DNA from: Arenimonas caeni
GTDB taxonomy: Bacteria > Pseudomonadota > Gammaproteobacteria > Xanthomonadales > Xanthomonadaceae
Reading direction: 5' to 3'
DNA length: 64,000 nucleotides
Assembly: GCF_003024235.1 (NCBI RefSeq)
Contig: NZ_KZ679084.1
Coordinates: 62,001 to 126,000, forward strand
In this document: one piece after another, positions 13,127 to 22,014 of the stretch
Position numbering within the stretch: position 1 is the first letter of the stretch
Layout of the letters: each line of letters begins with the position of its first letter
Position numbers and translations under genes: made by a program
Notes under the pieces: model-generated
The model's database searches: none
Seen by the model: the letters and a program-made list of their open reading frames with translations, nothing else
What the model was told of the DNA's origin: nothing

Positions 13127-13843
13127 TTACTTGACGCCGACGACCTTGATGTCGAACACCAGGGCCTGGCCCGGGCCGACCGGCGAACGCGGGTCGTTGC
13201 CGAAGCCCTTGTCGGACGGCAGGAACACTTCCCAGCGCGAACCGACCGGCATCATCACCAGCACTTCGCGCACGCCCGGGATCGGGAACTCGCCGACCAC
13301 GTGGGTCACCGGCTGCGGATCCTGCTGGGCGTAGGTGTTGGCGAACTCACGGCCGGTCGACACCGAACCGCGGTAGTGCATCTGCACCTGGCTGGTGTTG
13401 GTCGGCTTGGCGCCGGTGCCCTGCTCGATCACGCGGTACTGGATGCCGCTGGGCAGGGTGGTGATGCCCGGCTTGGAGCGGTTGGCGGCCAGGAACGCGT
13501 CGGACGCGGCCTTGTTCTCGTTGGCCTTGCGCTCGAACTCGGCGCGGGCCTGGGCAACCATGCGCACCTGCAGGCCGGCCAGCTGCATTTCCATCTGGTC
13601 GGCCGGGTGGGCCGGCGCGCGCTTGGCGAAGCCGTCCTGGATACCCTTGATGACGCCGTTGATGTCGACGTCCACCTTCTGGTCGGCGAGGTCCTTGCCC
13701 AGGTCGAAGCCGATGGCGTAGCTGAGCACCGGCTTGTTGGCCGGCGGGGGCTGCGGCGGGTTCGCGGGGGCCGTCTGGGCCATCGCCACGCTGGCACTCA
13801 GGCCAAGGGCCGCCATGCCGGCAGCGATCAAACGCAACTTCAT
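13127..13843 (-). CDS. FKBP-type peptidyl-prolyl isomerase, exported
   Basis: Catalyses proline isomerisation during protein folding in the cell envelope. It has 238 residues from ATG at 13843. The Sec signal peptide is MKLRLIAAGMAALGLSASVAMA. An FkpA/Mip-like N-terminal dimerisation helix region (KPVLSYAIGFDLGKDL through KAASDAFLAAN) precedes the FKBP domain (QYRVIEQGTGAKP...MHYRGSVSTGREF...PIPGVREVLVMMPVGSRWEVFLPS). GGAGA at 13852-13856 is the ribosome-binding site. The hairpin at 13091-13120 follows. Confidence 0.92.
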   Translation of the reverse strand: MKLRLIAAGMAALGLSASVAMAQTAPANPPQPPPANKPVLSYAIGFDLGKDLADQKVDVDINGVIKGIQDGFAKRAPAHPADQMEMQLAGLQVRMVAQARAEFERKANENKAASDAFLAANRSKPGITTLPSGIQYRVIEQGTGAKPTNTSQVQMHYRGSVSTGREFANTYAQQDPQPVTHVVGEFPIPGVREVLVMMPVGSRWEVFLPSDKGFGNDPRSPVGPGQALVFDIKVVGVK

Positions 13844-13999
13844 CAGGGAATCTCCGGTTGATTGTATAGGGCGATGTAGGGCCCCGAACGCCGCGCTAGG
13901 ATAGCCCCCGCACGGCTGAATCGCCACTGACGTCGGCCCGTGGCCATTACCCGACAGGCCACGGCGCCCGGAGTTCCCCAATTCAAGGAGTTTCACCCC

Positions 14000-14782
14000 A
14001 TGGAGTACCGCAACCTGCTGGTCGAGGACCACGGCGCCATCCGCCGCATCACCCTCAACCGCCCCGACAAGCTCAATGCGCTCGACTTCGCCACCCTCAC
14101 CGAGCTGCACGCGGCCTTCGAAGCCGCCGGGCGGGACGCCGCGGTGCGGGTGGTGGTGCTGACCGGCGCCGGCCCCAAGGCCTTCGTCGCCGGCGCCGAC
14201 ATCGCCGAGATGAACGGCCTCAGCCCGGCCCAGGCACGCGACTTCTCCGCCCACGGCCAGGCCCTGATGACCCGCATCGAGCGGCTGGGCAAGCCGGTCA
14301 TCGCGCGCATCAACGGATTCGCCCTCGGCGGTGGCCTGGAACTGGCCATGGCCTGCCACCTGCGCATCGCCGCCGACACCGCCAAGGTCGGCCAGCCCGA
14401 GATCAACCTCGGCCTGGTGCCGGGCTTCGGCGGCACCCAGCGCCTGCTGCGCCTGGCCGGCCGCGCCGCCTGCCTGGAGCTGTGCCTGCTGGGTGCGCCG
14501 ATCGACGCCACCCGGGCCGCGGCCCTGGGCATCGTCACCCGGGTGGTGCCGGCCGAGGCCCTGGATGCCGAGGTCGATGCCGTCGCCGGCCAGCTCGCCA
14601 GCTCGGCGCCGCTGGCCCTGCGCGGCATCCTCGACGCCGTGCTGCTGGGCGGCGAGGCGCCGCTCGATACCGGCCTGGACCACGAAACCCAGGTGTTCGC
14701 GGTGACCTTCTCCACCGAGGACATGAAGGAAGGCACCGGCGCCTTCCTGGCCCGGCGCAAGCCGCAGTTCACCGGCCGCTGA
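14000..14782 (+). CDS. Enoyl-CoA hydratase
   Basis: Crotonase of 260 residues that hydrates 2-enoyl-CoA in beta-oxidation. Both catalytic glutamates are present: GGGLELAMACHLR (first) and GQPEINLGLVPGFGGTQRL (second). The oxyanion hole is AFVAGADIAEM plus ALGGGLEL. The start at ATG 14000 is supported by AAGGAG at 13985-13990 (9-nt spacing). The rnfC start lies only 14 bp after its stop, so it is the first gene of the enoyl-CoA hydratase-rnfCDGE-nth transcription unit. Confidence 0.92.
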   Translation: MEYRNLLVEDHGAIRRITLNRPDKLNALDFATLTELHAAFEAAGRDAAVRVVVLTGAGPKAFVAGADIAEMNGLSPAQARDFSAHGQALMTRIERLGKPVIARINGFALGGGLELAMACHLRIAADTAKVGQPEINLGLVPGFGGTQRLLRLAGRAACLELCLLGAPIDATRAAALGIVTRVVPAEALDAEVDAVAGQLASSAPLALRGILDAVLLGGEAPLDTGLDHETQVFAVTFSTEDMKEGTGAFLARRKPQFTGR

Positions 14783-14796
14783 CCCCGGCGCCGGCC

Positions 14797-16293
14797 GTGC
14801 GCCCGCACGCCATCCACGGAGGGCTGGTGCTCGAAGGGCACAAGGCCGCGGCGATGGCCGGCGGCCTGCGTGACTGCGCGCCGCCGCCGCGCCTGCTGCT
14901 GCCGCTGCGCCAGCATGCCGGCCCGCCCTGCCGGCCGGTGGTCGGCGCGGGCGATCGGGTGGTGCGCGGCCAGGTGGTCGCGGTGCCCGAGGGCGCCGGC
15001 GCGCCGGTGCATGCGCCGCTGGCGGCCCGGGTGCTGGCGCTTGAGTCCCGGCCCCTGCCCGGCCCGGCGGGCCTGCCCGTGCCACACCTGCTGCTCGAGC
15101 CTTCGGGCGGGTCCGAGGACGCGCTGCTGCCGCCGCTGCCGGCCGACGCCGATCCGGCCATGCTGCGCCGGCGCATTGCCGAGGCCGGCGTCGTCGGTCT
15201 GGGCGGCGCGGGCTTCCCCACCGCCGAGAAGCTGGGCGCCACGCGCGACATCCTCGTGCTCAACGGCGCCGAGTGCGAACCCTGGATCAGCTGCGACGAC
15301 GCCCTGCTGCGCGCCCACGCCGGCGAGGTGGTGCGCGGCGCCCGAGTGCTGGCGCGCGCCGCCGGCGCCGCGCGGGTGCTGCTGGCGGTCGAGGACGACA
15401 TGCGCGAGGCGCTGTCGGCCTGCCATGCCGCGGTGGATGCCGAAAACGAAGACATCGAGGTCGTCGCCGTGCCGGCCCGCTACCCGGCCGGCGGCGAGCG
15501 GCAGCTGATCCTCGCCCTCACCGGCCGCGAAGTGCCGCGCGGCGGCCTGCCTCGCGACATCGGCGTGGTGGTGTTCAACGTGGCCACCGCGCGGGCGGCC
15601 TGGCGGGCGGTGGCGCTGGGCGAACCGCTGCTCGAACGCGTGGTCACCGTCACCGGGCCGGGCGTGGCGCGCCCGGGCAACTACCGGGTGCCGCTGGGCA
15701 CGCCGGTCGCGCACCTGGTCGAACAGGCCGGCGGCTACACGCCGGCGGCGGCGCGCCTGCTGCTGGGCGGCCCGATGATGGGCCAGGCCCTGCCCCACGA
15801 CGACTTCCCGATCGGCAAGACCCACAGCTGCGTGCTGGTGCTCGACGCCGCCGGCCTGCGCCCGGGCGGCGACGAGATGCCCTGCATCCGCTGCGGCGAC
15901 TGCGCCGGCGCCTGCCCGTCGCGCCTGCTGCCGCAGCAGCTGCTGTGGCAGGCACGCGCCGGCCGGCTCGAGGATGCCCGCGGCCAGGGCCTGTTCGACT
16001 GCATCGAATGCGGCTGCTGCGACCTGGCCTGCCCCAGCCACATCCCGCTCACCGAGGTCTTCCGCCGCGCCAAGGGCGAACTGCTGGCCGCCGATGCCGC
16101 CGCGGCCGACGCCGCCGCGGCGAAGTCGCGCTTCGAAGCGCGCCAGCAGCGACTGGTGCGCGAGGCCGCGGAACGCGAGGCGCGGCTGGCGGCGCGCAAG
16201 GCCGCGGCGGCCAGCCCCGAAGGCGTGGCCGCGGCGCTCGAGCGCGCCCGCGCGCGCCGCGCCGCGCTGCAGGACCCGGACGCCCACGAATGA
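14797..16293 (+). CDS. rnfC: Electron transport complex subunit RnfC
   Basis: Peripheral subunit of the ion-pumping ferredoxin:NAD oxidoreductase (Rnf); it holds FMN and NADH sites and two [4Fe-4S] clusters. It has 498 residues. GGAGFPTAEKL marks the flavin/NADH region. The ferredoxin-like motifs are CIRCGDCAGACP and CIECGCCDLACP near residues 366-413. A lysine-poor, Ala/Arg-rich C-terminal coil follows. The start is GTG at 14797 (VRPHAIHGG, matching the family's FHGG opening). It overlaps rnfD by 4 bp. Confidence 0.92.
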   Translation: MRPHAIHGGLVLEGHKAAAMAGGLRDCAPPPRLLLPLRQHAGPPCRPVVGAGDRVVRGQVVAVPEGAGAPVHAPLAARVLALESRPLPGPAGLPVPHLLLEPSGGSEDALLPPLPADADPAMLRRRIAEAGVVGLGGAGFPTAEKLGATRDILVLNGAECEPWISCDDALLRAHAGEVVRGARVLARAAGAARVLLAVEDDMREALSACHAAVDAENEDIEVVAVPARYPAGGERQLILALTGREVPRGGLPRDIGVVVFNVATARAAWRAVALGEPLLERVVTVTGPGVARPGNYRVPLGTPVAHLVEQAGGYTPAAARLLLGGPMMGQALPHDDFPIGKTHSCVLVLDAAGLRPGGDEMPCIRCGDCAGACPSRLLPQQLLWQARAGRLEDARGQGLFDCIECGCCDLACPSHIPLTEVFRRAKGELLAADAAAADAAAAKSRFEARQQRLVREAAEREARLAARKAAAASPEGVAAALERARARRAALQDPDAHE

Positions 16294-17336
16294 AGACCTT
16301 CGACACCGCCCCCGCCCCGCACCTGCCCGCGCGCCGCAGCGTGCGCGCCGTGATGGGCTGGGTGCTGGGAGCGCTGGTTCCGGGCATCGCGGCACATGCC
16401 TGGTTCTTCGGCCCCGGCATCGTGCTGCAGATCGCCCTGGCCACCGCCTTCGCGCTCGCCTTCGAGGCGGCGATGCTGCGCCTGCGCGGCCAGCCGATGC
16501 GCCCCTTCCTCACCGACCTGAGCGCGCCGCTCACGGCCGTGCTGTTCGCGCTGTGCCTGCCGCCGCTGGCGCCGTGGTGGCTGGCGGCGATCGGCATGTT
16601 CGCGGCGATCGTGGTCGCCAAGCATCTGTTCGGCGGCCTCGGCCACAATCTGTTCAACCCCGCGATGGTCGGGCTGGCGGTGGTGCTGCTGGCCTTCCCG
16701 CGCGAGTTCACCCAGTGGCTGGCGCCGGCCGGCCTGGACGGTGCGCTGCCGGTGCCGGGCCTGGGCGACAGCCTGCGCGCCATCCTCACCGGCGCGCTGC
16801 CGCCGCCCTGGGGCTGGGACACGCTGGCCCAGGCCACGCCGCTCGATACCGTGCGCACGCTGTCGAGCCAGGGCGTGACGCTGTCGGAGATCCGCGGCGC
16901 GCCGCTGTTCGGCGACTTCGGCGGACGCGGCTGGGAATGGGTGGCGAACTTCTTCGCGCTCGGCGGCCTGCTGCTGCTCTACAAGCGCATCATCCCCTGG
17001 CAGGTGCCGGTGGCGACGCTGGGCACCACGGTGCTGCTGACCCTGCCGTTCTGGCTGCTCGACCCCGACCTGCACCCGATGCCGCTGCAGCATGTGTTTT
17101 CCGGCGCGCTGGTGCTCGCCGCCTTCTTCATCGCCACCGACCCCGTCAGCGGCTGCACCACGCCGCGCGGCCGCCTGCTGTTCGGCGCCGGCGTGGCGGT
17201 GCTGACGCTGGCGATCCGGCGCTGGGGCGCCTTTCCCGACGGCGTCGCCTTCGCGGTGCTGCTGATGAACTGCGCCGCGCCCTGGATCGATGCGCACACC
17301 CGCCCGCGCATCCTCGGCGAGGGCAAGGCGCCATGA
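16290..17336 (+). CDS. rnfD: Electron transport complex subunit RnfD
   Basis: Inner-membrane Rnf subunit carrying a covalently bound FMN. It has 348 residues with about nine membrane segments and the conserved GGLGHNLFNPAMVGLA motif. The flavinylation threonine is at about residue 183 in AQATPLDT; most homologues have SGAT there, so the small residues before Thr differ but the acceptor Thr remains. ATGA overlaps join it to rnfC and rnfG. Confidence 0.92.
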   Translation: MKTFDTAPAPHLPARRSVRAVMGWVLGALVPGIAAHAWFFGPGIVLQIALATAFALAFEAAMLRLRGQPMRPFLTDLSAPLTAVLFALCLPPLAPWWLAAIGMFAAIVVAKHLFGGLGHNLFNPAMVGLAVVLLAFPREFTQWLAPAGLDGALPVPGLGDSLRAILTGALPPPWGWDTLAQATPLDTVRTLSSQGVTLSEIRGAPLFGDFGGRGWEWVANFFALGGLLLLYKRIIPWQVPVATLGTTVLLTLPFWLLDPDLHPMPLQHVFSGALVLAAFFIATDPVSGCTTPRGRLLFGAGVAVLTLAIRRWGAFPDGVAFAVLLMNCAAPWIDAHTRPRILGEGKAP

Positions 17337-18007
17337 GCGAAGGCCTGCGCGAATCGCTGCGCGCCGGCGCCCAGCTGGCCCTGGCCGGGCTGGCGGCGGC
17401 GCTGCTGCTGGCCGGCACCTGGGCCCTGACCCACGCACGCATCGCCGAAAGCGAGCAGCGGGCGCGCCGCGAGGCGCTGCAGATCGTGCTGCCGGCGACC
17501 CTGCACGACAACGACCCGATCGCCGAGGCCGTGCAGGTGCAGGCCCCCGCCTGGCTGGGCCAGCCTTCCTCGCCGGTGTACCGCGCGCGTCGCGGCGGCG
17601 AACCGGTGGCCCTGGTCTTCGAGGCGACCGCGCCCGACGGCTACGCCGGCCCGATCCGCCTGCTGGTGGCGGTGGACCAGGCGGGCCGCGTGCTCGGCGT
17701 GCGGGTCACGGCGCACACCGAAACGCCGGGCCTCGGCGACGACATCGAGGCCGGACGCAGCGACTGGATCACCCGCTTCAGCGGCCGCGCGCTCGGCGAC
17801 CCGGCGCCGTCGCGCTGGCGCGTGGCGCGCGACGGCGGCGACTTCCCGCAGTTCGCCGGCGCCACGCTGACGCCGCGCGCGGTGGTCGCGGCGGTGCGCC
17901 GCGCGCTGCAGTTCGTGGCCACGCATGGCGAGGCGGTCCGCGCCGCCGAAGCCGGCGCTACACTGTCCTTCGACGACGCGCCCGCCGACCCGCCGCCCGC
18001 CCGATGA
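17333..18007 (+). CDS. rnfG: Electron transport complex subunit RnfG
   Basis: Membrane-anchored periplasmic Rnf subunit with a second covalent FMN. It has 224 residues: one N-terminal membrane helix ([18 protein letters not shown]), then an FMN-binding domain with HTETPGLGDDIE and the flavinylation motif AGATLTPRAV, in which Thr is conserved. Its start overlaps the rnfD stop and its end overlaps rnfE, each by 4 bp. Confidence 0.92.
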   Translation: MSEGLRESLRAGAQLALAGLAAALLLAGTWALTHARIAESEQRARREALQIVLPATLHDNDPIAEAVQVQAPAWLGQPSSPVYRARRGGEPVALVFEATAPDGYAGPIRLLVAVDQAGRVLGVRVTAHTETPGLGDDIEAGRSDWITRFSGRALGDPAPSRWRVARDGGDFPQFAGATLTPRAVVAAVRRALQFVATHGEAVRAAEAGATLSFDDAPADPPPAR

Positions 18008-18648
18008 GTTCCCCCACGCCCCGCGCCATCCTCGAATACGGCCTGTCCAGCGGCAACGTCGGCCTGGTGCAGATGCTGGGCCTGTGCCCGCTGCTGGCGG
18101 TGAGCAACAACGCCGTCAACGCGCTCGGCCTGGGCCTGGCCACCGTGCTCGCCCTCACCGCCACCAACACCGTGGTCGCCGCCATCCGCCGGCTAACCCG
18201 CCGCGACGTGCGCATCCCGGCCTTCATCATGGTGATCGCCGCCGTGGTCACGTCCATCGAACTGGCGATGCGTGCCTGGCTGCCGGAGCTGCACGCGGTG
18301 CTCGGCCTGTTCATCCCGCTGATCGTCACCAACTGCGCCCTGATGGGCCGCGCCGAAGCCTTCGCCTCGCGCCACGACCCGGCCCGCGCCGCGCTCGACG
18401 GCTTCGCCACCGGCCTGGGTTTCCTGTGGGTGCTGCTGGCCATCGGCGCCATCCGCGAAATGGTGGGCGAAGGCAGCCTGTTCGCCGGCGCCGGCCGGCT
18501 GCTCGGCCTGCCCGGCCTGGAGCTGGTCGCGGAAGGCTACCCCGGCTTCCTGCTGGCGATGCTGCCGGTGGGCGCGTTCGCGGTGCTGGCCTGCCTGGTG
18601 GCGATGCGCCAGGCCTGGCGCCTGCGCGTGGCCGGGGGCGCCGCATGA
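18004..18648 (+). CDS. rnfE: Electron transport complex subunit RnfE
   Basis: Integral membrane Rnf subunit, 214 residues with six predicted helices. Family hallmarks are QMLGLCPLLAVSNNAVNALGLG and PLIVTNCALMGRAEAFA; their Cys residues (LGLCPL and TNCALM) belong to the intramembrane iron-sulfur cluster shared with RnfA. It overlaps rnfG and nth by 4 bp each. Confidence 0.93.
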   Translation: MSSPTPRAILEYGLSSGNVGLVQMLGLCPLLAVSNNAVNALGLGLATVLALTATNTVVAAIRRLTRRDVRIPAFIMVIAAVVTSIELAMRAWLPELHAVLGLFIPLIVTNCALMGRAEAFASRHDPARAALDGFATGLGFLWVLLAIGAIREMVGEGSLFAGAGRLLGLPGLELVAEGYPGFLLAMLPVGAFAVLACLVAMRQAWRLRVAGGAA

Positions 18649-19280
18649 AGCCGGCGGATCGGCGGGAACTGTTCGCCCGCCTGAAGGAACTCAACCCGAA
18701 GCCGACCACCGAACTCGAATACAGCACGCCGTTCGAGCTGCTGGTGGCGGTGACGCTCTCGGCCCAGGCCACCGACGTGGGCGTGAACAAGGCCACGCGG
18801 CGCCTGTTCCCGGTGGCGAACACGCCCGAGGCCATCCTGGCGCTCGGCGAGGACGGCCTGAAGAAGTACATCTCCACCATCGGCCTGTTCAACGCCAAGG
18901 CAGCGAACGTGGTCGCCGCCTGCCGCATCCTGGTGGAAAAACACGGCGGCCAGGTGCCGCGCGACCGCGAGTCGCTCGAGGCCCTGCCCGGCGTCGGTCG
19001 CAAGACCGCCAACGTGGTGCTCAACACCGCCTTCGGCGAACCCACCATCGCGGTGGACACGCACATCTTCCGCGTCTCCAACCGCACCGGCCTGGCGCCG
19101 GGCAAGACCGTGCGCGCGGTCGAGGACAAGCTGCTCAAGGCGGTGCCGGCCGAATACCGGCTCGACGCCCACCACTGGCTGATCCTGCACGGGCGCTATG
19201 TGTGCAAGGCGCGCAAGCCCGACTGCCCGCAGTGCGTGATCCGCGACCTGTGCCGCTACAAGGACAAGACCGCCGATTGA
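18645..19280 (+). CDS. nth: Endonuclease III
   Basis: DNA glycosylase/AP lyase that removes oxidised pyrimidines. It has 211 residues, the standard length. The helix-hairpin-helix is LPGVGRKTANVVLN, with the catalytic Lys in GRKTAN and the Asp in VDTHIFRVSNR. The C-terminal [4Fe-4S] pattern Cx6Cx2Cx5C is complete (CKARKPDCPQCVIRDLC). It lies directly behind rnfE with ATGA overlap, an arrangement conserved in many gammaproteobacteria. Confidence 0.97.
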   Translation: MKPADRRELFARLKELNPKPTTELEYSTPFELLVAVTLSAQATDVGVNKATRRLFPVANTPEAILALGEDGLKKYISTIGLFNAKAANVVAACRILVEKHGGQVPRDRESLEALPGVGRKTANVVLNTAFGEPTIAVDTHIFRVSNRTGLAPGKTVRAVEDKLLKAVPAEYRLDAHHWLILHGRYVCKARKPDCPQCVIRDLCRYKDKTAD

Positions 19281-19283
19281 AAA

Positions 19284-19344
19284 GGGGACGGGTGCGGATA
19301 AGGGGACGGGTGCAATTTGGCTTCACCAAATTGCACCCGTCCCC
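19284..19344. repeat. REP-like palindrome (GGGGACGGGTGCAATTTGG family)
   Basis: Perfect inverted repeat: 19-bp arms at 19302-19320 and 19326-19344 around a 5-nt loop, preceded by a partial direct copy of the arm (GGGGACGGGTGCGG at 19284-19297). It lies between the convergent nth and porin genes and may act as a bidirectional terminator. A related pair is at 30502-30574, so this is a genomic repeat family. Confidence 0.85.
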
Positions 19345-19358
19345 GATCTGGAGCTGGG

Positions 19359-20663
19359 TCAGAAGTTGAACTGCGTGCGCAGCGCGTACTGGCCGGTCTC
19401 GTCGCCGGTCAGCTCGTTGTCGCCCTGGGTGTAGTTGAACATGAAGCGCAGGTTCGGGTTCACGTAGTAGTTCATGCCCAGGATCCAGCTGCTGGCCTCG
19501 CGACCGATGAGGTCCTTGTTCTCGATCTGGTCGAAGCGCGCGGTCAGCTCCCACAGGCCGGCACCGGCCACCTTGGGCGAGCCGAACACGCCGTTGCCCG
19601 GCTTGTAGACCTTGCGGCCGCCGTTGAGCATCAGGCTGCCCTGCACGTAGAAGGTCTCGACATCCTGGTCCGGGCCCAGCGGCTGGCCGAAGCTGGCGTT
19701 GGCGTACTCGGACTGGAAGAACAGCGGGCCGAACATGCCGGCGAACTCCAGGCCGTAGGCATCGACCTGCTCGCCGCTGGCGCCGTTGCTGGTGGCGATC
19801 GACAGGCTCGGGCCGCGACGGCCGGCGTAGTTGGCGGTGGCCGCGAGGTTGGCCGAACCCTGGTTCATGTTCTCGTGGCTGTACCAGCCGCCCAGGTGCA
19901 GCACCCGGTCGCCCTGCATGAGCGGGGCCCAGGTGGCGCGGCCGGAGAAGCCCATGCCCTCGTTGCGGGCGCCGCTGGCGCCGCGCAGGTTGAACGCCGT
20001 GGCGCCGGCGCTCCAGTTCGCGCCGCCCATCAGGTAGCCCACGCCCTGCTGGAACTGGCGGCCGCTGAACAGGCCGGTGGCGGAGGCGTAGGGGCGCTCC
20101 ATCATCAGGATCTCGTTGGAGCTGGTCAGCTCCTCCATCGAGCGGTAGGGCTTGAAGTGGCCGATGGTGAGCTTGCCCGGGCCCAGGGTGCGGGCGATGT
20201 ACAGGTCGCGCAGGCCGTCGAGGTTGCTGCCGGCGGCGAAGTCCTGCTCCATCTTGTATTCCCAGCCATAGGCGGTGCCCGACAGGGTCAGGCGGCCACG
20301 GCGGAACTCGGTGGTGCCGGTGGTGGAGGCCAGGTCGCGGTCGAAGGCGTAGCCGTCGAAGTGCAGGCGGCCGCCGAGGCCGAACGAGAACGCGCCGTCC
20401 GCGGAGGTGACCTTCAGGCCGCCCTTGGTCTCGACCTTGGGCTGGGTGGTCTGCATCGCCTTGAGCGACTCGGCGGTGTCGATGTTCACGGCCGACTGGG
20501 CGTCGTCGCGGGCCTCGAGCTCGTCGATGCGGTTCATCAGCGCCGCCAGCTGGGCCTTGAGCTCGGCGAGCTCCTGGTCGCTGGCCTGCTGGGCATGGGC
20601 GGCCCCGGGGGCGAGTCCGGTGAGGGCGGCCGCGAGCGAAGCGGCCAGGATGGTCAAACGCAT
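19359..20663 (-). CDS. Phosphate-selective porin, OprP/OprO family
   Basis: Outer-membrane beta-barrel predicted to take up phosphate or pyrophosphate. It has 434 residues. A signal peptide ends near AAHAQ (residue 24). An N-terminal coiled coil follows (SDQELAELKAQLAALMNRIDEL), typical of trimeric OprP/OprO porins. The barrel then starts with FSFGLGGRLHFDGYAFD and the last residue is Phe (RTQFNF). AAGGAG at 20674-20679 is the ribosome-binding site. A minus-strand Pho-box-like repeat upstream and the divergent pst operon support PhoB control. Confidence 0.88.
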   Translation of the reverse strand: MRLTILAASLAAALTGLAPGAAHAQQASDQELAELKAQLAALMNRIDELEARDDAQSAVNIDTAESLKAMQTTQPKVETKGGLKVTSADGAFSFGLGGRLHFDGYAFDRDLASTTGTTEFRRGRLTLSGTAYGWEYKMEQDFAAGSNLDGLRDLYIARTLGPGKLTIGHFKPYRSMEELTSSNEILMMERPYASATGLFSGRQFQQGVGYLMGGANWSAGATAFNLRGASGARNEGMGFSGRATWAPLMQGDRVLHLGGWYSHENMNQGSANLAATANYAGRRGPSLSIATSNGASGEQVDAYGLEFAGMFGPLFFQSEYANASFGQPLGPDQDVETFYVQGSLMLNGGRKVYKPGNGVFGSPKVAGAGLWELTARFDQIENKDLIGREASSWILGMNYYVNPNLRFMFNYTQGDNELTGDETGQYALRTQFNF

Positions 20664-20766
20664 GACATGAACTCCTTGGAGGATGGTAAGCCGTGAAGGG
20701 GCCGTCAGGCCGGCCGCCGGGCGTGCACAGGCTGCTCCCGCCCCATGACAGGCACTTGTGCATTTC

Positions 20767-20784
20767 GTGACAGCCCGGTGACAG
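20767..20784 (-). promoter_or_regulatory. Pho box upstream of the porin gene
   Basis: On the minus strand the sequence is CTGTCACCGGGCTGTCAC: two identical 7-mers CTGTCAC with a 4-bp spacer (11-bp period), matching the PhoB box consensus. It lies 104 bp before the porin start, so the porin is predicted to be PhoB-activated under phosphate starvation. Confidence 0.8.
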
Positions 20785-20808
20785 CACCACTGCAGGCGCT
20801 GGGCCGGA

Positions 20809-20848
20809 CTGTCATACGGCTGTAACGAACAAGCAACAGGCTTGTCAC
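20809..20848 (+). promoter_or_regulatory. Pho box upstream of pstS
   Basis: CTGTCATACGGCTGTAAC (20809-20826) is a PhoB box with an 11-bp period. A further in-phase half-site TTGTCAC lies at 20842-20848 (22 bp on). It is about 70-110 bp before the pstS GTG and on the strand of the pst operon. Confidence 0.8.
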
Positions 20849-20919
20849 CGGTCCGGACTGTAATGCCGGGGCATCGGGGGAAGTCCCCCGAGGTCGTACC
20901 CACCCACAGGAGTCGTTCC

Positions 20920-21936
20920 GTGCTCAAGTCCCTGAAGCTCAGCCTGGCCGCCGTGGCCCTGGCCGCCAGCCTCACCCCCGCCGCGCAGGCCGCCGAGATC
21001 ACCGGCGCCGGCGCCTCCTTCGTGTTCCCGACCATGTCGCGCTGGTCGGCCGACTACAACGCGGCCACCGGCCATCGCGTCAACTACCAGTCGATCGGCT
21101 CGGGCGGCGGCATCGCCCAGATCAAGGCCAACACCGTGGACTTCGGCTCGTCCGATGCCCCGCTCAAGCCCGAGGAGCTGGCCGCCTCGAACCTGGTGCA
21201 GTTCCCGTCGGTGATGGGCGGCATCGTGCCGGCCTTCAACGTGCCGGGCATCGAAGCCAACCAGCTCAAGCTCGACGGCAACACCCTGGCCAACATCTAC
21301 CTGGGCAAGATCACCAAGTGGAACGACCCGGCCATCGCCGGCCTCAACCCGGGCCTGGCCCTGCCGGACCTGCGCATCACCGTCGTGCACCGTTCGGACG
21401 GCTCGGGCACCACCTTCAACTTCGTCAACTACCTCTCCAAGGTCTCGCCGGAGTGGAAGCAGAAGGTCGGTGAAGGCACCGCCGTGCGCTGGCCGACCGG
21501 CGTGGGCGGCAAGGGCAACGAAGGCGTGACCGCCTACGTTAAGCAGATCCGCGGCGGCATCGGCTACATCGAGCTGTCGTACGCGCTGACCAACAAGGTC
21601 GCCTACGCCCGGATGCAGAACGCCTCGGGCAACTTCGTCGAGGCCTCCAATGCCTCGATCCAGGCTGCCGCCGCCAGCGCCGAGTGGGGCAAGTCCAGGG
21701 ACTTCTTCCTGGTCGTGACCGACGCCCCGGGCGCCGACGCCTGGCCGATCGCCGCCACCAACTTCATCCTGATGTCCAAGCGCCCGAAGAACGCCGACGG
21801 CAACCGACAGGCCCGCGAGTTCTTCGCCTGGGTCTACGCCAACGGCGACGACTCGGCCACCCAGCTCGGCTACGTGCCGCTGCCGGACGCCCTGGTCGGG
21901 CAGATCGAGACCTACTGGACCGCGAACCTGAAGTAA
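20920..21936 (+). CDS. pstS: Phosphate ABC transporter substrate-binding protein
   Basis: Periplasmic phosphate-binding protein of the Pst transporter. It has 338 residues from GTG at 20920, with CAGGAG at 20906-20911. The signal peptide ends near PAAQAAE (residue 23). Family motifs: ITGAGASFVFP at the mature N-terminus, GSSDAPL, and HRSDGSGTTFNFVNYLS, which binds phosphate. An in-frame ATG-less extension upstream overlaps the Pho-box region and is rejected. First gene of pstSCAB-phoU. Confidence 0.96.
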   Translation: MLKSLKLSLAAVALAASLTPAAQAAEITGAGASFVFPTMSRWSADYNAATGHRVNYQSIGSGGGIAQIKANTVDFGSSDAPLKPEELAASNLVQFPSVMGGIVPAFNVPGIEANQLKLDGNTLANIYLGKITKWNDPAIAGLNPGLALPDLRITVVHRSDGSGTTFNFVNYLSKVSPEWKQKVGEGTAVRWPTGVGGKGNEGVTAYVKQIRGGIGYIELSYALTNKVAYARMQNASGNFVEASNASIQAAAASAEWGKSRDFFLVVTDAPGADAWPIAATNFILMSKRPKNADGNRQAREFFAWVYANGDDSATQLGYVPLPDALVGQIETYWTANLK

Positions 21937-22014
21937 GCGCCCCACCCCGGGTCCGCGCGCCCACCGGCGCGCGGCCCTTCTACGGACGCAGGCACCCAAC
22001 AGAGAGCGCCGCGA

